From: a virus | IMG/VR virus record: IMGVR_UViG_3300005253_000173 | Span: 1 to 47,787 of that record | Strand: one strand, 5' to 3' | DNA: 47,787 nucleotides | Shown: positions 25,439 to 33,987 of the stretch, piece by piece | Layout: each line of letters opens with the position of its first letter | How positions within the stretch are numbered: the first letter of the stretch is position 1 | The notes under the pieces: model-generated | Databases searched by the model: none | Told to the model about the DNA's origin: nothing | Seen by the model: only the letters and a program-made list of their open reading frames with translations | Made by a program: the position numbers and the translations under genes

Positions 25439-25666
25439 ATGATTGAAGAGGCTCTTGTGGCGCTTGGTGCTTCCGTTACAGGATGGGCAACTCGCGTCGA
25501 GACGAAGATGGGGAGAACGAATCGAAAAGTGAACGAGCATGAGGTTGCCCTCGGGAAGATCCCTGCTGAGATACGAGTCGCTATACTCGAATCTGAGGAG
25601 CGGACTGGTGAGAAGATCGCTGACCTAAAGGAAACAGTGCTCCTTAAGTGTGGGAGGGACGACTAA
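25439..25666 (+). CDS. Hypothetical protein, 75 aa, next to endolysin
   Basis: Starts 2 nt after the endolysin. An acidic helical protein, with weakly hydrophobic N-terminus (EEALVALGASVTGWATRV) and a charged helical C-terminal half. A lysis accessory such as spanin is conceivable from position, but the hydrophobic segment is too weak to be a clear transmembrane helix. Confidence 0.6.
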   Translation: MIEEALVALGASVTGWATRVETKMGRTNRKVNEHEVALGKIPAEIRVAILESEERTGEKIADLKETVLLKCGRDD

Positions 25667-26646
25667 TGGCGCTCACTGGATCAGGACGGAAGGAACTAGC
25701 TGCCTGGACTAGAGGCGATCGAGCCGCAGCAGAGCGCGACTATGGCGATCTCGGTAGCCGTATGAAGAGCCGCGGGCAGGCCGCTTATGATAAATTCGGT
25801 GGTGAAGGTGGCGCTCAAGACTTCATTGGTGGTGAGCTTCGTGGCATCTACGAGGGCCTTGGCTCCAGTGGCGGCTATGGGGGAAGTGGAACTGGTGGCC
25901 TCCCAGGAAAGATGCAACCTTATCTGTCATGGGCCCAGGGTGTCGGTGAGCTAGGTGCTTCGAGCCCAGAGCAGCTTGAGGAAATGAAGGGTTGGGGAAC
26001 CTTCAAGGAGGCTGCTGACACGGGCCTCTGGAGTGACGAGGATAAGCGTGACTTCAGAGCCAGGGGCACGCAGGGTCAAGAGGCATTCTTCGGCGGGATG
26101 GCCAGTGAGATGGCTCGTGGCAGACAGGTCCAAGGTGGCTATGGCACGGGTTATAGCACCTCAAGGTCTCAGCTAGCGAGAGATGCTGCTGCTGGTCAGG
26201 AGTCACAGAGACTCGGAGTCGAGACCACCATGGCTTCGTCCATCAGAGAGAATCGGAAGTGGGGAGCCCTCGGAGGCGCGGACGCTGCCCAGAAGATCTT
26301 CGGGAACATGATGGAAGGACAGAAGATGGGCATGAGCATCGAGCAGAGTATTGCGGCTGCGAAGCGTGCGGCTCGATCTTCTGCTGCGGCTGGTGGACGA
26401 GCACTGACTCGGGATCAGCTGATGCTCCTTGACGAGATCGGTGAGAACGCTCGCGCGACAGGCGGAGACCTTGATTACGCTCAGGAAGAGCGTCTGGGGT
26501 ACGGTCAGAGAGGTGCAGAGCTAGCCGGAACTCGAGAGAGCATGGCAGGGCATCAGCAGAGAAAGGACATCTGGGACAAGATGGAACAGGGTACTAGGGC
26601 CCTCAAGAACGTCGGTGAAGGTATTGGATCGGTTGTTCCTGGGTAA
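25666..26646 (+). CDS. Ala/Gly/Arg-rich internal virion protein candidate
   Basis: ATG 25666 overlaps the previous TAA (TAATG). 326 aa, low hydrophobicity, many Gly/Ala/Arg, with helices around a Gly-rich linker (LGSSGGYGGSGTGGLPGKM). Together with the next two genes it forms a group after the fibre and lysis genes. In podoviruses such groups encode ejection proteins stored inside the capsid. The assignment is by position and composition. Confidence 0.55.
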   Translation: MALTGSGRKELAAWTRGDRAAAERDYGDLGSRMKSRGQAAYDKFGGEGGAQDFIGGELRGIYEGLGSSGGYGGSGTGGLPGKMQPYLSWAQGVGELGASSPEQLEEMKGWGTFKEAADTGLWSDEDKRDFRARGTQGQEAFFGGMASEMARGRQVQGGYGTGYSTSRSQLARDAAAGQESQRLGVETTMASSIRENRKWGALGGADAAQKIFGNMMEGQKMGMSIEQSIAAAKRAARSSAAAGGRALTRDQLMLLDEIGENARATGGDLDYAQEERLGYGQRGAELAGTRESMAGHQQRKDIWDKMEQGTRALKNVGEGIGSVVPG

Positions 26647-26658
26647 AGGAGAAGACTA

Positions 26659-27690
26659 ATGGGAGGCGAATACACGCCGTTTAACGCATTCGGGAGGTTC
26701 GACTTCACGGCTCCCACTTCACCTGAAGAAGAAGAGGAAGAGCGACGTCGAAGAGAGGGAATGTTTACTCCTGCTCCAGGAGGTGGTGAGGCGAGTGCTC
26801 TCCTCGCTCCAGAGGCACCACCAGAGGAAGGAGTGGAGGACTTCGGGGTCATTCAAGCTCCTGAGATTCAGGGTATGCCTCCTTCTCCCACAGCTGGCAT
26901 CGCGGAGCAGTACCAGGACTGGATGAGTAGACAACCGGAGCGACCAGATCCCAGTCTGGGACGGAAAATCCTTGGTGGGGCTGTTGGCTTCCTCGCTGGG
27001 ATGGGTGGAGGCGTGCAGGCAGGGAGGAGTGTCAATCGACGCATCCAGTATGGTGGCTATGATGAGGATGTAGCCGAGTGGGAGCAAGAAGGGGAGGCTC
27101 TCAAGGACGTCGGTACTTACACCACGACGGCAGCTGAGACAGAACGGAAGGGCCGTGGTGACGTCATGCGGCTCGAGGGTATCAACAGGAGAGTCACTGC
27201 TGCGAGAGAGTCCATTGAACAGAGAAAGACAGCAGAGGAAAGTCGTCATGCAGATCGTGAGGCTGCTGATCTCACTGACAACGAGAGACTGGAGGAGACC
27301 AAGGAGCATAATAACGCTCTGGAAGCGATCGCTGAGGAGAACAACAGGATCGACGCAATCTTCGGTGCAGCAGCTACGAGCCGAGCCGAGTCGGCTGCGA
27401 CTGAAGCAGAGCGTGGACCTAGGCCAACGAAGCTTGGTGGCTACACTGACCTCAGCAACGCCATGATGGACTCTCTCAAGGAGATGATGGCGATCTATCC
27501 TGGCATGTCAAAGTACTTCAAGGCCATCGGAGACAGAGACGTCGCTATCATCAAGGGTCTCGACCTCTCTAATGAGGAGCATGGAGAGTTCACCTTCTGG
27601 CTGGATACTGCCAAGAAGAAGGCTGTGGAGAAGCTCAAGACTCTTCAGGGTGACGACGTAGAGCCTTTCATGAGAGGAGAGGTTCAGTAA
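26659..27690 (+). CDS. Coiled-coil virion protein, possible ejection protein
   Basis: 343 aa with a Glu-rich N-terminus and a short Gly-rich hydrophobic stretch (LGGAVGFLAGMGGGVQAG, about residues 106-123), then a long charged coiled coil. A membrane-active Gly stretch plus coiled coil is usual for internal virion proteins that form the trans-envelope channel. Its stop abuts the start of the 1374-aa gene. Confidence 0.55.
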   Translation: MGGEYTPFNAFGRFDFTAPTSPEEEEEERRRREGMFTPAPGGGEASALLAPEAPPEEGVEDFGVIQAPEIQGMPPSPTAGIAEQYQDWMSRQPERPDPSLGRKILGGAVGFLAGMGGGVQAGRSVNRRIQYGGYDEDVAEWEQEGEALKDVGTYTTTAAETERKGRGDVMRLEGINRRVTAARESIEQRKTAEESRHADREAADLTDNERLEETKEHNNALEAIAEENNRIDAIFGAAATSRAESAATEAERGPRPTKLGGYTDLSNAMMDSLKEMMAIYPGMSKYFKAIGDRDVAIIKGLDLSNEEHGEFTFWLDTAKKKAVEKLKTLQGDDVEPFMRGEVQ

Positions 27691-30600
27691 ATGGACTGGA
27701 CTGATACTGGCTTCAATCCCCTCCGCGATGAGGAAGAGGAGAGGAGAGTCCCCTGGCGTGATCCTCGAACGGGGGAGATGCTTGAGCTTCGTTTCACTGG
27801 CACTCCCTCAACAGGGGATCGTGAGCGTCTCATAGAGGAAGCTCGTGCCAGGAAGTCTAGGGAGGTTGAGGACGTTGATCCCGGTACGGCCTTCGTTCGA
27901 GGGGCTGGAGAGAAGGCCAAGGCTGGTATCGAATGGGCGATGGACGCTCCAGTCCTGAAGCCTATCTCAGAAGCCCTGAGAAAGCCTGGAGTAAGTACAG
28001 CCGCTCGAATGCTCATTCCAGGTTATGCTGGAGTGGAGGCAGCAACGGGACTAGTCGCTGGAGCTGGTGCGGCTTTGGGAACGATGTGGGATCAGGGAGT
28101 AGAAGGTTTCGATCCCGACATCGTGAAGGAGGAAGCTGGAGAGGGCATCCACACTGCTCTCGAGATGGTCGCACCCATCGACGTTGCTGCCATCGGACTC
28201 ACTGGTGGAGCTGGCATTGCTGCCAAGCTCGCGAGGTCCGCGAGAGGTCTTCAAGGAGCACGTGTACTTGGCCGACTAGGTCAGGCGGCTGACGTCTCTG
28301 AGGGTCTCTTCGGAGGTGGTCAGTTCCTGGGAGGTCTTGAGGAAGGGAACCTGGCTGAGATGGGTGTTGGACTAGCTCGTGCAGCTGGTGGTGCTGCAGG
28401 AGCAGCTTGGATCCCTGACGTCCCATCACCGAAGCAGCTAGGGACGGAGGTTGTGGAGGAGTTCCTTCCCGAGCGGATACCTGAGACGCCTTCAGATGTT
28501 CCAGATCTCCCTGGTGGAGAGACCATGAATCGTGGTCCCTTCGACGTTTCAGAGTCATGGGGTTCTGAGACTGGAGCTGTGGAGTTCGGAGGGAAGAGAC
28601 CTCCAGAGCCAGTGAAGCTAGATCCACTACCTGAAGATCCCAATGCACTCATCGACCTTTGGGGTGGAGGAGAAGGAAGCAGTCACTTCAGTAGGAGTGC
28701 TGAGCGAGCAGGGTCCTACCCTGGTACGCCACGACACGTCCAGATTACACGGGCACAGTTCGATGAGTTCCATGCAGAGGCCACTAAGCAGGGACTGCCA
28801 GCCACCGATGACGTGTTTCTCCCCAATGACATAGTGAAGCAGTCAGTGGAAGATCCGAGTGCTCAACCAAGAGTTTGGGAGGGAGAGGGTGGAGAGGATG
28901 TTCAGGCCATTCTTAAGGAGCTAGAAGTAGAGGAGTTTCTACCACCCGCTAGAACAGGTTCTGAACAGATTACTGAGGGGGGCCTCGAAGGATCATACCA
29001 GGAGGGGGTGGTTCCCGTTCAGAAAGGCGTTCAAGGCGTTCAGGAAGGCGTTCAGCCCCCTGCAGTTCCCGGCCGGCCCGGAGAAGTCGGTCCTCTGGAA
29101 GAAATTCTTCCTCCAGAACTTGCTCCTGTGAAGGCTGAGCTTGATGAAGTAACGGCTGCGTTCAAGACAGCTGTCGAGAGTAATGACACCGCACAGATGC
29201 AACCCCTTGCTAATCGAATGAGTGAGTTGAACGACGAGATTGCGGGTGGACTCGATACTGCCAAGCAAGGTGCTATCGACGTCGAAGCTAAGGTTATTGA
29301 TGACGTCGAACCCTACGACCAGGTGCCAGACGACATCGCTCGCGTAGAAGCTGATGCCGACGCCGCTATCCTCGAAGCTGATGCTCTTGCTCCAATAAAG
29401 AATCTCCGCCTACGACAAGTGACGGCAGACTCGGGACGCTTGGACCTTGCTCTTGACAAGGGTACTACTAGCCCTGACATGATTGAGCAGATGTTGAAAG
29501 ATCAATTCCCAGAGCACTCTATCGAAGTTGCGCCGATGAAAGCGGGACTAGGTTGGGGCAAAGAGGTTGATCTTCATCATGTCACTTTCTGGAAAAATGG
29601 ACGTCTTGACTATAAGGCAGCGGAACGTGCTCAGGAGTTACTAGGTGGTAAGCTCTTGCGAGAGGCTCCTGGCATGGAAGCTGCTAAGCCTCCTGTACGT
29701 TCAGAGGAACCACCAATCAAGCCTCCCGCGAAGCCTGCTCTCGAAGCTGTCGTTCCAACTGCCAAAGGCCAATCCTTCAATGAGTTCATGCAGGAGAAGT
29801 TCGGGGACAAGAGGACGACAGGGAAAGAAAGAGCTATTGCTCGTGCCGAGTACAAGGCAGGAGGAGAAGCCAAGAAGCTCCGCCAGATGGCAGAGGACGC
29901 CGGCATCCCGCCCGAGAGACTGCAAGAGGAGCTGAACAAGGGACCTGAGGAGCCGGAAGCCCAGAACATCCGTGTTGACGAGTGGATCAAGAATCCTGTT
30001 AGGAGTAACTTCGAGAAGATACACCCCGGACTCGCGGCGAAGTTCGACGACTACTTCAGTCTCGCTGAGGAACCTGCGATGAGGAATATCGCAGAGTTGT
30101 ACAATCTCAAGAGGGGCCTCAATAAATCACAGCGGAAGGAAGCCATCAGTACCCTCGTCGAACTGGACCGACATCCTGAGAGGAACCTCGACGATCTCCG
30201 CTTCGATGATCCCCAGGTGGAGGCTGCAGTTCGTCAGGTCCGTATGATGGTCGACAAGACGTGGGATGATGCAGTGAAGGGTGGAGTACGGAAGGCCGAT
30301 GATCGTCCGAGGAAAAACTACTTCCCTCGCAAGTTCGCTGAGGGGTGGGAGGACGAGGCTCTTCAGTCGCCGAAGCTCACAGAGAACTGGGAGGACATTG
30401 ATCCGCATCTTGAAAAGCCTCGACTGACTGGACGGTCGGACTACAGGCGGGATTGGGATGTCCTCGATGAGTACTTCATTGGCGGTTATCGACGCATCTC
30501 GGAAGTACAGACCTTCGGGAAGGGGCTCAAGGAACTTAGGGATCTCCTCAAGACTCTACCCGTGGACCCAATGACTTCCAAGTTCGTGAGAATGAATGCT

Positions 30601-31815
30601 CGTAGAGTCCTGGGTCGAGAGCCGGAAGGACTCGGCGGAAAAGTCCTCGGTACTGCGCGGCACACTGAAGCACTCGCTGACCTCGGGCTCGCTCCGTTCT
30701 ACCAGCCTATCCAGTACGTCAACGTTGGGCTCCACGCTGGCTTCGGAAGATCCGTGCGGGGACTGACGAACTTCATGACGCACTACGGTGACGAGACCTA
30801 TCGAGCGTTGCGCTCTGGTGCCCTGACTCCGAATATCAGCCAGGAAGTCATTGGAGCATACGGAGGTAAGTCCACCTTCTATCCTCGTGCAGTCGAGAAC
30901 TTCATGTACGGCATCCCGACCACTGACAAGTTCACCAGGATTCCTGCGAACACAGCGGGACGACTCCTGGTCCAGGATGCCCTAGAGTCCAAGTGGTACC
31001 AGACTCGCTACGCCAAGTGGAGTGCGGGGAAGGATCTCAAGGGTCTTGGGTTCGACGTCTCGAAGATCAAGGACACACCCGAGTGGCACGAGAAGGTTGG
31101 GAAGGCCCTCTCCGACAAGGCTCTCTACAGGACCGGCGCAATGGAGGTTCCGGGTTGGTTCTCCTCACCTGCTGGTAAGCTGGGGAGTCAGTACACGAGG
31201 TTCATGTACCGCCACTCCATCATGATCGGCAATCTCTTCAAGGAGGCTGCTCAGGGAAATGTCCTACCGCTCACAAGGTTCCTCACGGTGTCCATGCCTA
31301 TCATACAGGGTGCCTCCGAATTCCTCATCCCACTGAGGGAGGGTCTGAGGGAGGCGATCAAGCAGAGCTTCGGTGAGGATCCGTATGATCTTGAGAAGAT
31401 CAAGTGGGAAGCTCTTGGCGATGAGAACGCTTGGGATGACGAAGTCACTTGGGGAGCCATCCTCAGGAACAAGCGTATTCCTATGTCCCATCCGTACAAG
31501 CGAGCCCTTCAGAACTTCGCCATGTACGGCGGCATTGGTCTCTACCAAATGATAGTTGAGCGAATCTTCAGGGGAGGCAGCATCGAGGAGAAGGGTGCTC
31601 AGTGGCTTGGTCCTGTGATAGGCACTGGCATGGAAGCTGTAGGTTCGATAGCGGCTGACGTCGAGAGAGCCACTGAGGGTGAGTGGCCACGACACACGCC
31701 AAGAGTTGGTCTCCAACAGATCCCGGTGGGTGGCTACCAAGCTGCTAATCGGCTCTTCCCTCCCGAAGAACAGGGTAGAGGAACACGTGGTGAGAGGCGC
31801 AGGCGTGCGCGGTAA
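27691..31815 (+). CDS. Large ejection-like/polyvalent virion protein, 1374 aa
   Basis: The largest gene. The N-terminal 230 residues include Gly-rich hydrophobic helices (GLVAGAGAALGTMWDQG; IGLTGGAGIAAKLARS); residues about 230-750 are Pro/Glu-rich linkers with small domains I cannot assign; residues about 800-900 hold LNKSQRKEAISTLVELDRHP and NYFPRKFAEGWED, a pattern seen in large multi-domain phage proteins; the C-terminal 400 residues are helical with hydrophobic segments. It is expected to be packaged and ejected with the DNA. Short direct repeats near 29015-29060 encode VQKGVQGVQEGVQ. Confidence 0.65.
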   Translation: MDWTDTGFNPLRDEEEERRVPWRDPRTGEMLELRFTGTPSTGDRERLIEEARARKSREVEDVDPGTAFVRGAGEKAKAGIEWAMDAPVLKPISEALRKPGVSTAARMLIPGYAGVEAATGLVAGAGAALGTMWDQGVEGFDPDIVKEEAGEGIHTALEMVAPIDVAAIGLTGGAGIAAKLARSARGLQGARVLGRLGQAADVSEGLFGGGQFLGGLEEGNLAEMGVGLARAAGGAAGAAWIPDVPSPKQLGTEVVEEFLPERIPETPSDVPDLPGGETMNRGPFDVSESWGSETGAVEFGGKRPPEPVKLDPLPEDPNALIDLWGGGEGSSHFSRSAERAGSYPGTPRHVQITRAQFDEFHAEATKQGLPATDDVFLPNDIVKQSVEDPSAQPRVWEGEGGEDVQAILKELEVEEFLPPARTGSEQITEGGLEGSYQEGVVPVQKGVQGVQEGVQPPAVPGRPGEVGPLEEILPPELAPVKAELDEVTAAFKTAVESNDTAQMQPLANRMSELNDEIAGGLDTAKQGAIDVEAKVIDDVEPYDQVPDDIARVEADADAAILEADALAPIKNLRLRQVTADSGRLDLALDKGTTSPDMIEQMLKDQFPEHSIEVAPMKAGLGWGKEVDLHHVTFWKNGRLDYKAAERAQELLGGKLLREAPGMEAAKPPVRSEEPPIKPPAKPALEAVVPTAKGQSFNEFMQEKFGDKRTTGKERAIARAEYKAGGEAKKLRQMAEDAGIPPERLQEELNKGPEEPEAQNIRVDEWIKNPVRSNFEKIHPGLAAKFDDYFSLAEEPAMRNIAELYNLKRGLNKSQRKEAISTLVELDRHPERNLDDLRFDDPQVEAAVRQVRMMVDKTWDDAVKGGVRKADDRPRKNYFPRKFAEGWEDEALQSPKLTENWEDIDPHLEKPRLTGRSDYRRDWDVLDEYFIGGYRRISEVQTFGKGLKELRDLLKTLPVDPMTSKFVRMNARRVLGREPEGLGGKVLGTARHTEALADLGLAPFYQPIQYVNVGLHAGFGRSVRGLTNFMTHYGDETYRALRSGALTPNISQEVIGAYGGKSTFYPRAVENFMYGIPTTDKFTRIPANTAGRLLVQDALESKWYQTRYAKWSAGKDLKGLGFDVSKIKDTPEWHEKVGKALSDKALYRTGAMEVPGWFSSPAGKLGSQYTRFMYRHSIMIGNLFKEAAQGNVLPLTRFLTVSMPIIQGASEFLIPLREGLREAIKQSFGEDPYDLEKIKWEALGDENAWDDEVTWGAILRNKRIPMSHPYKRALQNFAMYGGIGLYQMIVERIFRGGSIEEKGAQWLGPVIGTGMEAVGSIAADVERATEGEWPRHTPRVGLQQIPVGGYQAANRLFPPEEQGRGTRGERRRRAR

Positions 31816-31836
31816 CCTGTTCAGGGTGTGAACAAG
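31816..31836. repeat. Dispersed palindrome, copy 6 (gene junction)
   Basis: Two mismatches in the 16 arm positions. It occupies exactly the 21 nt between the TAA of the 1374-aa gene and the next ATG, so it also contains any ribosome site used by that gene. Confidence 0.75.
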
Positions 31837-32187
31837 ATGGATTGGGGAAACTTCGGTGGGGACATTGCAGATCAATTCGGACGCTTGAGGTATGGAGTTC
31901 CAACGTCAGAGAAAGAGCGTCTGGCGAGAGAAGGTAATCTACCTGGAGCACCCGACCCAGCACGAGGAGTAGAGGAAGCGGACCGCTATGCTTCTGGATT
32001 CCTTTCTGGTCAAACCTGGCCGGTCGCGAGTGAGATGTTCCAACCACTCGTGGATCGGGTAAAGACTTCGGATCTTCCCGTCTTTGGAGGGGACAATCCT
32101 GAGCTACAGTCGTATGCGTCGGAGGGATCCAGGAGAGGATCACGGATGGATCCTCTACTCTTGAAACTACTAATGGGAGGAAAGTAA
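31837..32187 (+). CDS. Hypothetical virion-associated protein, 116 aa
   Basis: ATG 31837 (an in-frame GTG at 31828 lies inside the palindrome). A soluble, mildly charged protein beginning MDWGNFGGDIADQFGRLR. It sits behind the large ejection gene and before a Pro/Gly-rich gene, so it may be a minor virion protein. No family recognised. Confidence 0.65.
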   Translation: MDWGNFGGDIADQFGRLRYGVPTSEKERLAREGNLPGAPDPARGVEEADRYASGFLSGQTWPVASEMFQPLVDRVKTSDLPVFGGDNPELQSYASEGSRRGSRMDPLLLKLLMGGK

Positions 32188-32742
32188 ATGCCACTCGAAG
32201 GAACAGAAGAAAGATACGGAGGTGGGGGATTCCTCGGCGGAGGTGCTAGAGGGATGAGACGGCCAGGAGGCTGGGGGACGATGGCGGACCGATTCTCACC
32301 GGGTATGGAAGAGGGTGCTGGATCCACTGGTGGTGGAGAGTGGGGAGCAATCAAGGGAATGCCTCCTCCCGCAGAAGGGATGGGTGCTGGCGGTGTTCCT
32401 AGCTTCAGTGCTGCGCCTGCTCCTGCTGTCGATCTCAGCGCTCCTCCACTGGCTCCACTAGCTCCACCAGCCGCTCCTATCGGGAGAGGACAAGGACCGA
32501 TGGCGATGCCTAGTCGTATGTCTTCACCGGCACCGCTCGCTGCCCCTGGACCTATGCAGGGTAACATCGGCTCTGCGATGCGTGGGGCTGGACAGATGAG
32601 TCCCGGTGGATTCGCAGGGAACTTCAGGAGAGGTGGTCAACCCCCTAATCAGGGTCAAGCTCCATACGAGAACCCCGGTGACAGACGGGCTCGTATCTCG
32701 CAGGAGGCTAAGGCAGCTCGTCGAGGTGGAGGAAGAGTCTAG
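32188..32742 (+). CDS. Pro/Gly/Ala-rich virion protein, 184 aa
   Basis: Low-complexity protein: Gly-rich N-terminus (YGGGGFLGGGARG), Ala/Pro middle (PAVDLSAPPLAPLAPPAAP), Gly/Arg/Gln-rich C-terminus ending in RRGGGRV. Probably disordered. Starts immediately after the previous stop. A structural or DNA-condensing role is possible; nothing specific is seen. Confidence 0.6.
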   Translation: MPLEGTEERYGGGGFLGGGARGMRRPGGWGTMADRFSPGMEEGAGSTGGGEWGAIKGMPPPAEGMGAGGVPSFSAAPAPAVDLSAPPLAPLAPPAAPIGRGQGPMAMPSRMSSPAPLAAPGPMQGNIGSAMRGAGQMSPGGFAGNFRRGGQPPNQGQAPYENPGDRRARISQEAKAARRGGGRV

Positions 32743-32915
32743 TGCCACTCAAGGTCGGCAAGTCCGAGAAGACACTCGTCGAGAACTTCAAGACGGAGAG
32801 AGCCCATGGGAGGGATGAAGACCAAGCGTGGGCTATCTCCTACGAGGCGCAGCGTCGAGCGAAGAGAGGGAAGAAGAGGAAGCGTCGTAAGTACGACGAC
32901 CACGACTACTCCTAG
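32742..32915 (+). CDS. Basic miniprotein, last rightward gene, 57 aa
   Basis: GTG start overlapping the previous TAG by 1 nt. Starts PLKVGKSEKTLVENFKTE, then a QAWAISYEAQRRAKRG segment and a KKRKRRK tail. This is the layout of a frequent small phage protein family of unknown role. Its stop overlaps the stop of the convergent leftward gene by 3 nt. Confidence 0.7.
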   Translation: MPLKVGKSEKTLVENFKTERAHGRDEDQAWAISYEAQRRAKRGKKRKRRKYDDHDYS

Positions 32916-33289
32916 CGTGCTACTCCTTTCCCTTTCTTCAGGTCGATTTGATTCTTCATCTCTTCGGCGAGATCCTCACGGAGATTGTCGATGTTCGTGA
33001 GACACCACTCGAAGTAGTCGACGGGAATGTCCGCGAGTGCCTTCCCCTTATGCTTCCCGAATGGCATCTTCATCTTTGCCGGGCTAGACGTGGGGTCAAT
33101 GGTCCCGACTTGCTTGCCGCCAACCGTGATCTTGATGCCTCTAGTTGCGACTGCGTCGAGCGGCTCCTTCCCTAGAGCAGCGATAGATCGGTCCACGATG
33201 TCTCCCCACGTGTGATTCTCTTTGCAGATGTATACGACCTTGAGACTGAGAACCTCACCATTGCACTCGGGACATCTGATGTCAGTCAT
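32912..33289 (-). CDS. DUF3820-domain protein with zinc motif
   Basis: Start at 33289 (125 aa), overlapping the upstream gene in ATGACTGA. The N-terminus has a zinc motif (RCPECNG... CKENH). The C-terminal part, MPFGKHKGKALADIPVDYFE and then WCLTN, is the diagnostic DUF3820 signature (FGK-KGK...DIP-Y--W), frequent in phages, of unknown biochemical role. Last gene of the leftward block; its terminator is not visible because it overlaps the convergent gene. Confidence 0.85.
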   Translation of the reverse strand: MTDIRCPECNGEVLSLKVVYICKENHTWGDIVDRSIAALGKEPLDAVATRGIKITVGGKQVGTIDPTSSPAKMKMPFGKHKGKALADIPVDYFEWCLTNIDNLREDLAEEMKNQIDLKKGKGVAR

Positions 33290-33638
33290 GTTGCATACCC
33301 ACGTCGTATAGCCAGATTTTGAGGTCGGAGAGATTCCCAAAGATTGGAAGGTTTAGTTCTCTGCACTTGTTGTGCTCTGCTCTAGAACCAGAAGAACCCA
33401 TCCATAGCCCAACTGTTATTGCAGCATCTGCACATCTATTGAGAATCTCGAGGTCTCCCCTTAGAAAGATCTCCTCTAGCATCGTTCCCATGAAAAAGCG
33501 ATTCATGGAATGCATGCAGATGGGGACCGCTCCGAGTCTCCAAACTGCGAGAGCCATTCCCTCAGCTATCCGAATATTCTGCTCGACCTCCCAAGTATTC
33601 TCTGCTCGGAATGGTCCGATTATGTAAATGACTTTCAT
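33282..33638 (-). CDS. DUF4406 protein, nucleoside deoxyribosyltransferase-like
   Basis: ATG 33638 with GGAG at the right distance (118 aa). KVIYIIGPFRAENTWEVEQN begins a Rossmann-like domain; AEGMALAVWRLGAVPICMHS and DLEILNRCADAAITVG follow, typical of DUF4406. These proteins resemble nucleoside 2-deoxyribosyltransferases, which exchange bases on deoxynucleosides; in phages they may serve nucleotide salvage or base modification. The late GSSGSRAEHNKCREL matches the conserved SxGxxxE active-site style. Coupled (ATGA) to the gene before it. Confidence 0.75.
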   Translation of the reverse strand: MKVIYIIGPFRAENTWEVEQNIRIAEGMALAVWRLGAVPICMHSMNRFFMGTMLEEIFLRGDLEILNRCADAAITVGLWMGSSGSRAEHNKCRELNLPIFGNLSDLKIWLYDVGMQHD

Positions 33639-33817
33639 GGACTGATCTCCACGGTAGCATCCCTTACCAACCTGGGAGGCCTGACTGTCACTAGTCTCTG
33701 CGCTTTGTTTAGACACTCGAAGGTGATACCATCCGTCGGGTCCACTATGATGCGCACGAGAGTGTACGCCTCACTGTTCATGCTATGACCCTTCCCTGTT
33801 CTGACTATCAAATCCAT
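33635..33817 (-). CDS. Hypothetical protein, 60 aa
   Basis: Joined by TAATG to the upstream mini-gene and by ATGA to the DUF4406 gene. Contains beta-type segments with a short basic linker (EAYTLVRIIVDPTDGITFEC). No family recognised. Confidence 0.65.
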   Translation of the reverse strand: MDLIVRTGKGHSMNSEAYTLVRIIVDPTDGITFECLNKAQRLVTVRPPRLVRDATVEISP

Positions 33818-33987
33818 TACTTTACCTCAATGAGCTCTTCACAATTGCGGCTCATCAACTCCATCCAGCACTCCAGGCAGTAGCGCCTGTCGATCTTCTT
33901 CCTAGGAAGGTCGATTGTGAGCTGCACACCAACGGCTGCCTCCCCATGAAGAGGGCACTTCCACCTTCTCTCATCAATAGTACCCAT
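33817..33987 (-). CDS. Zinc-finger miniprotein, 56 aa
   Basis: The start ATG at 33987 shares one base with the stop of the DUF3987 gene (TGATG), and its stop joins the next gene by TAATG. Metal ligands: CPLHG near residue 11-15 and YCLECW near 36-41. Nucleic-acid binding is a possibility. Confidence 0.65.
   Translation of the reverse strand: MGTIDERRWKCPLHGEAAVGVQLTIDLPRKKIDRRYCLECWMELMSRNCEELIEVK

Noticed and set aside
28950-28968. GAACAG direct repeat resembling the dispersed palindrome
   Set aside because: Only the right half matches; the left half is in direct, not inverted, orientation.
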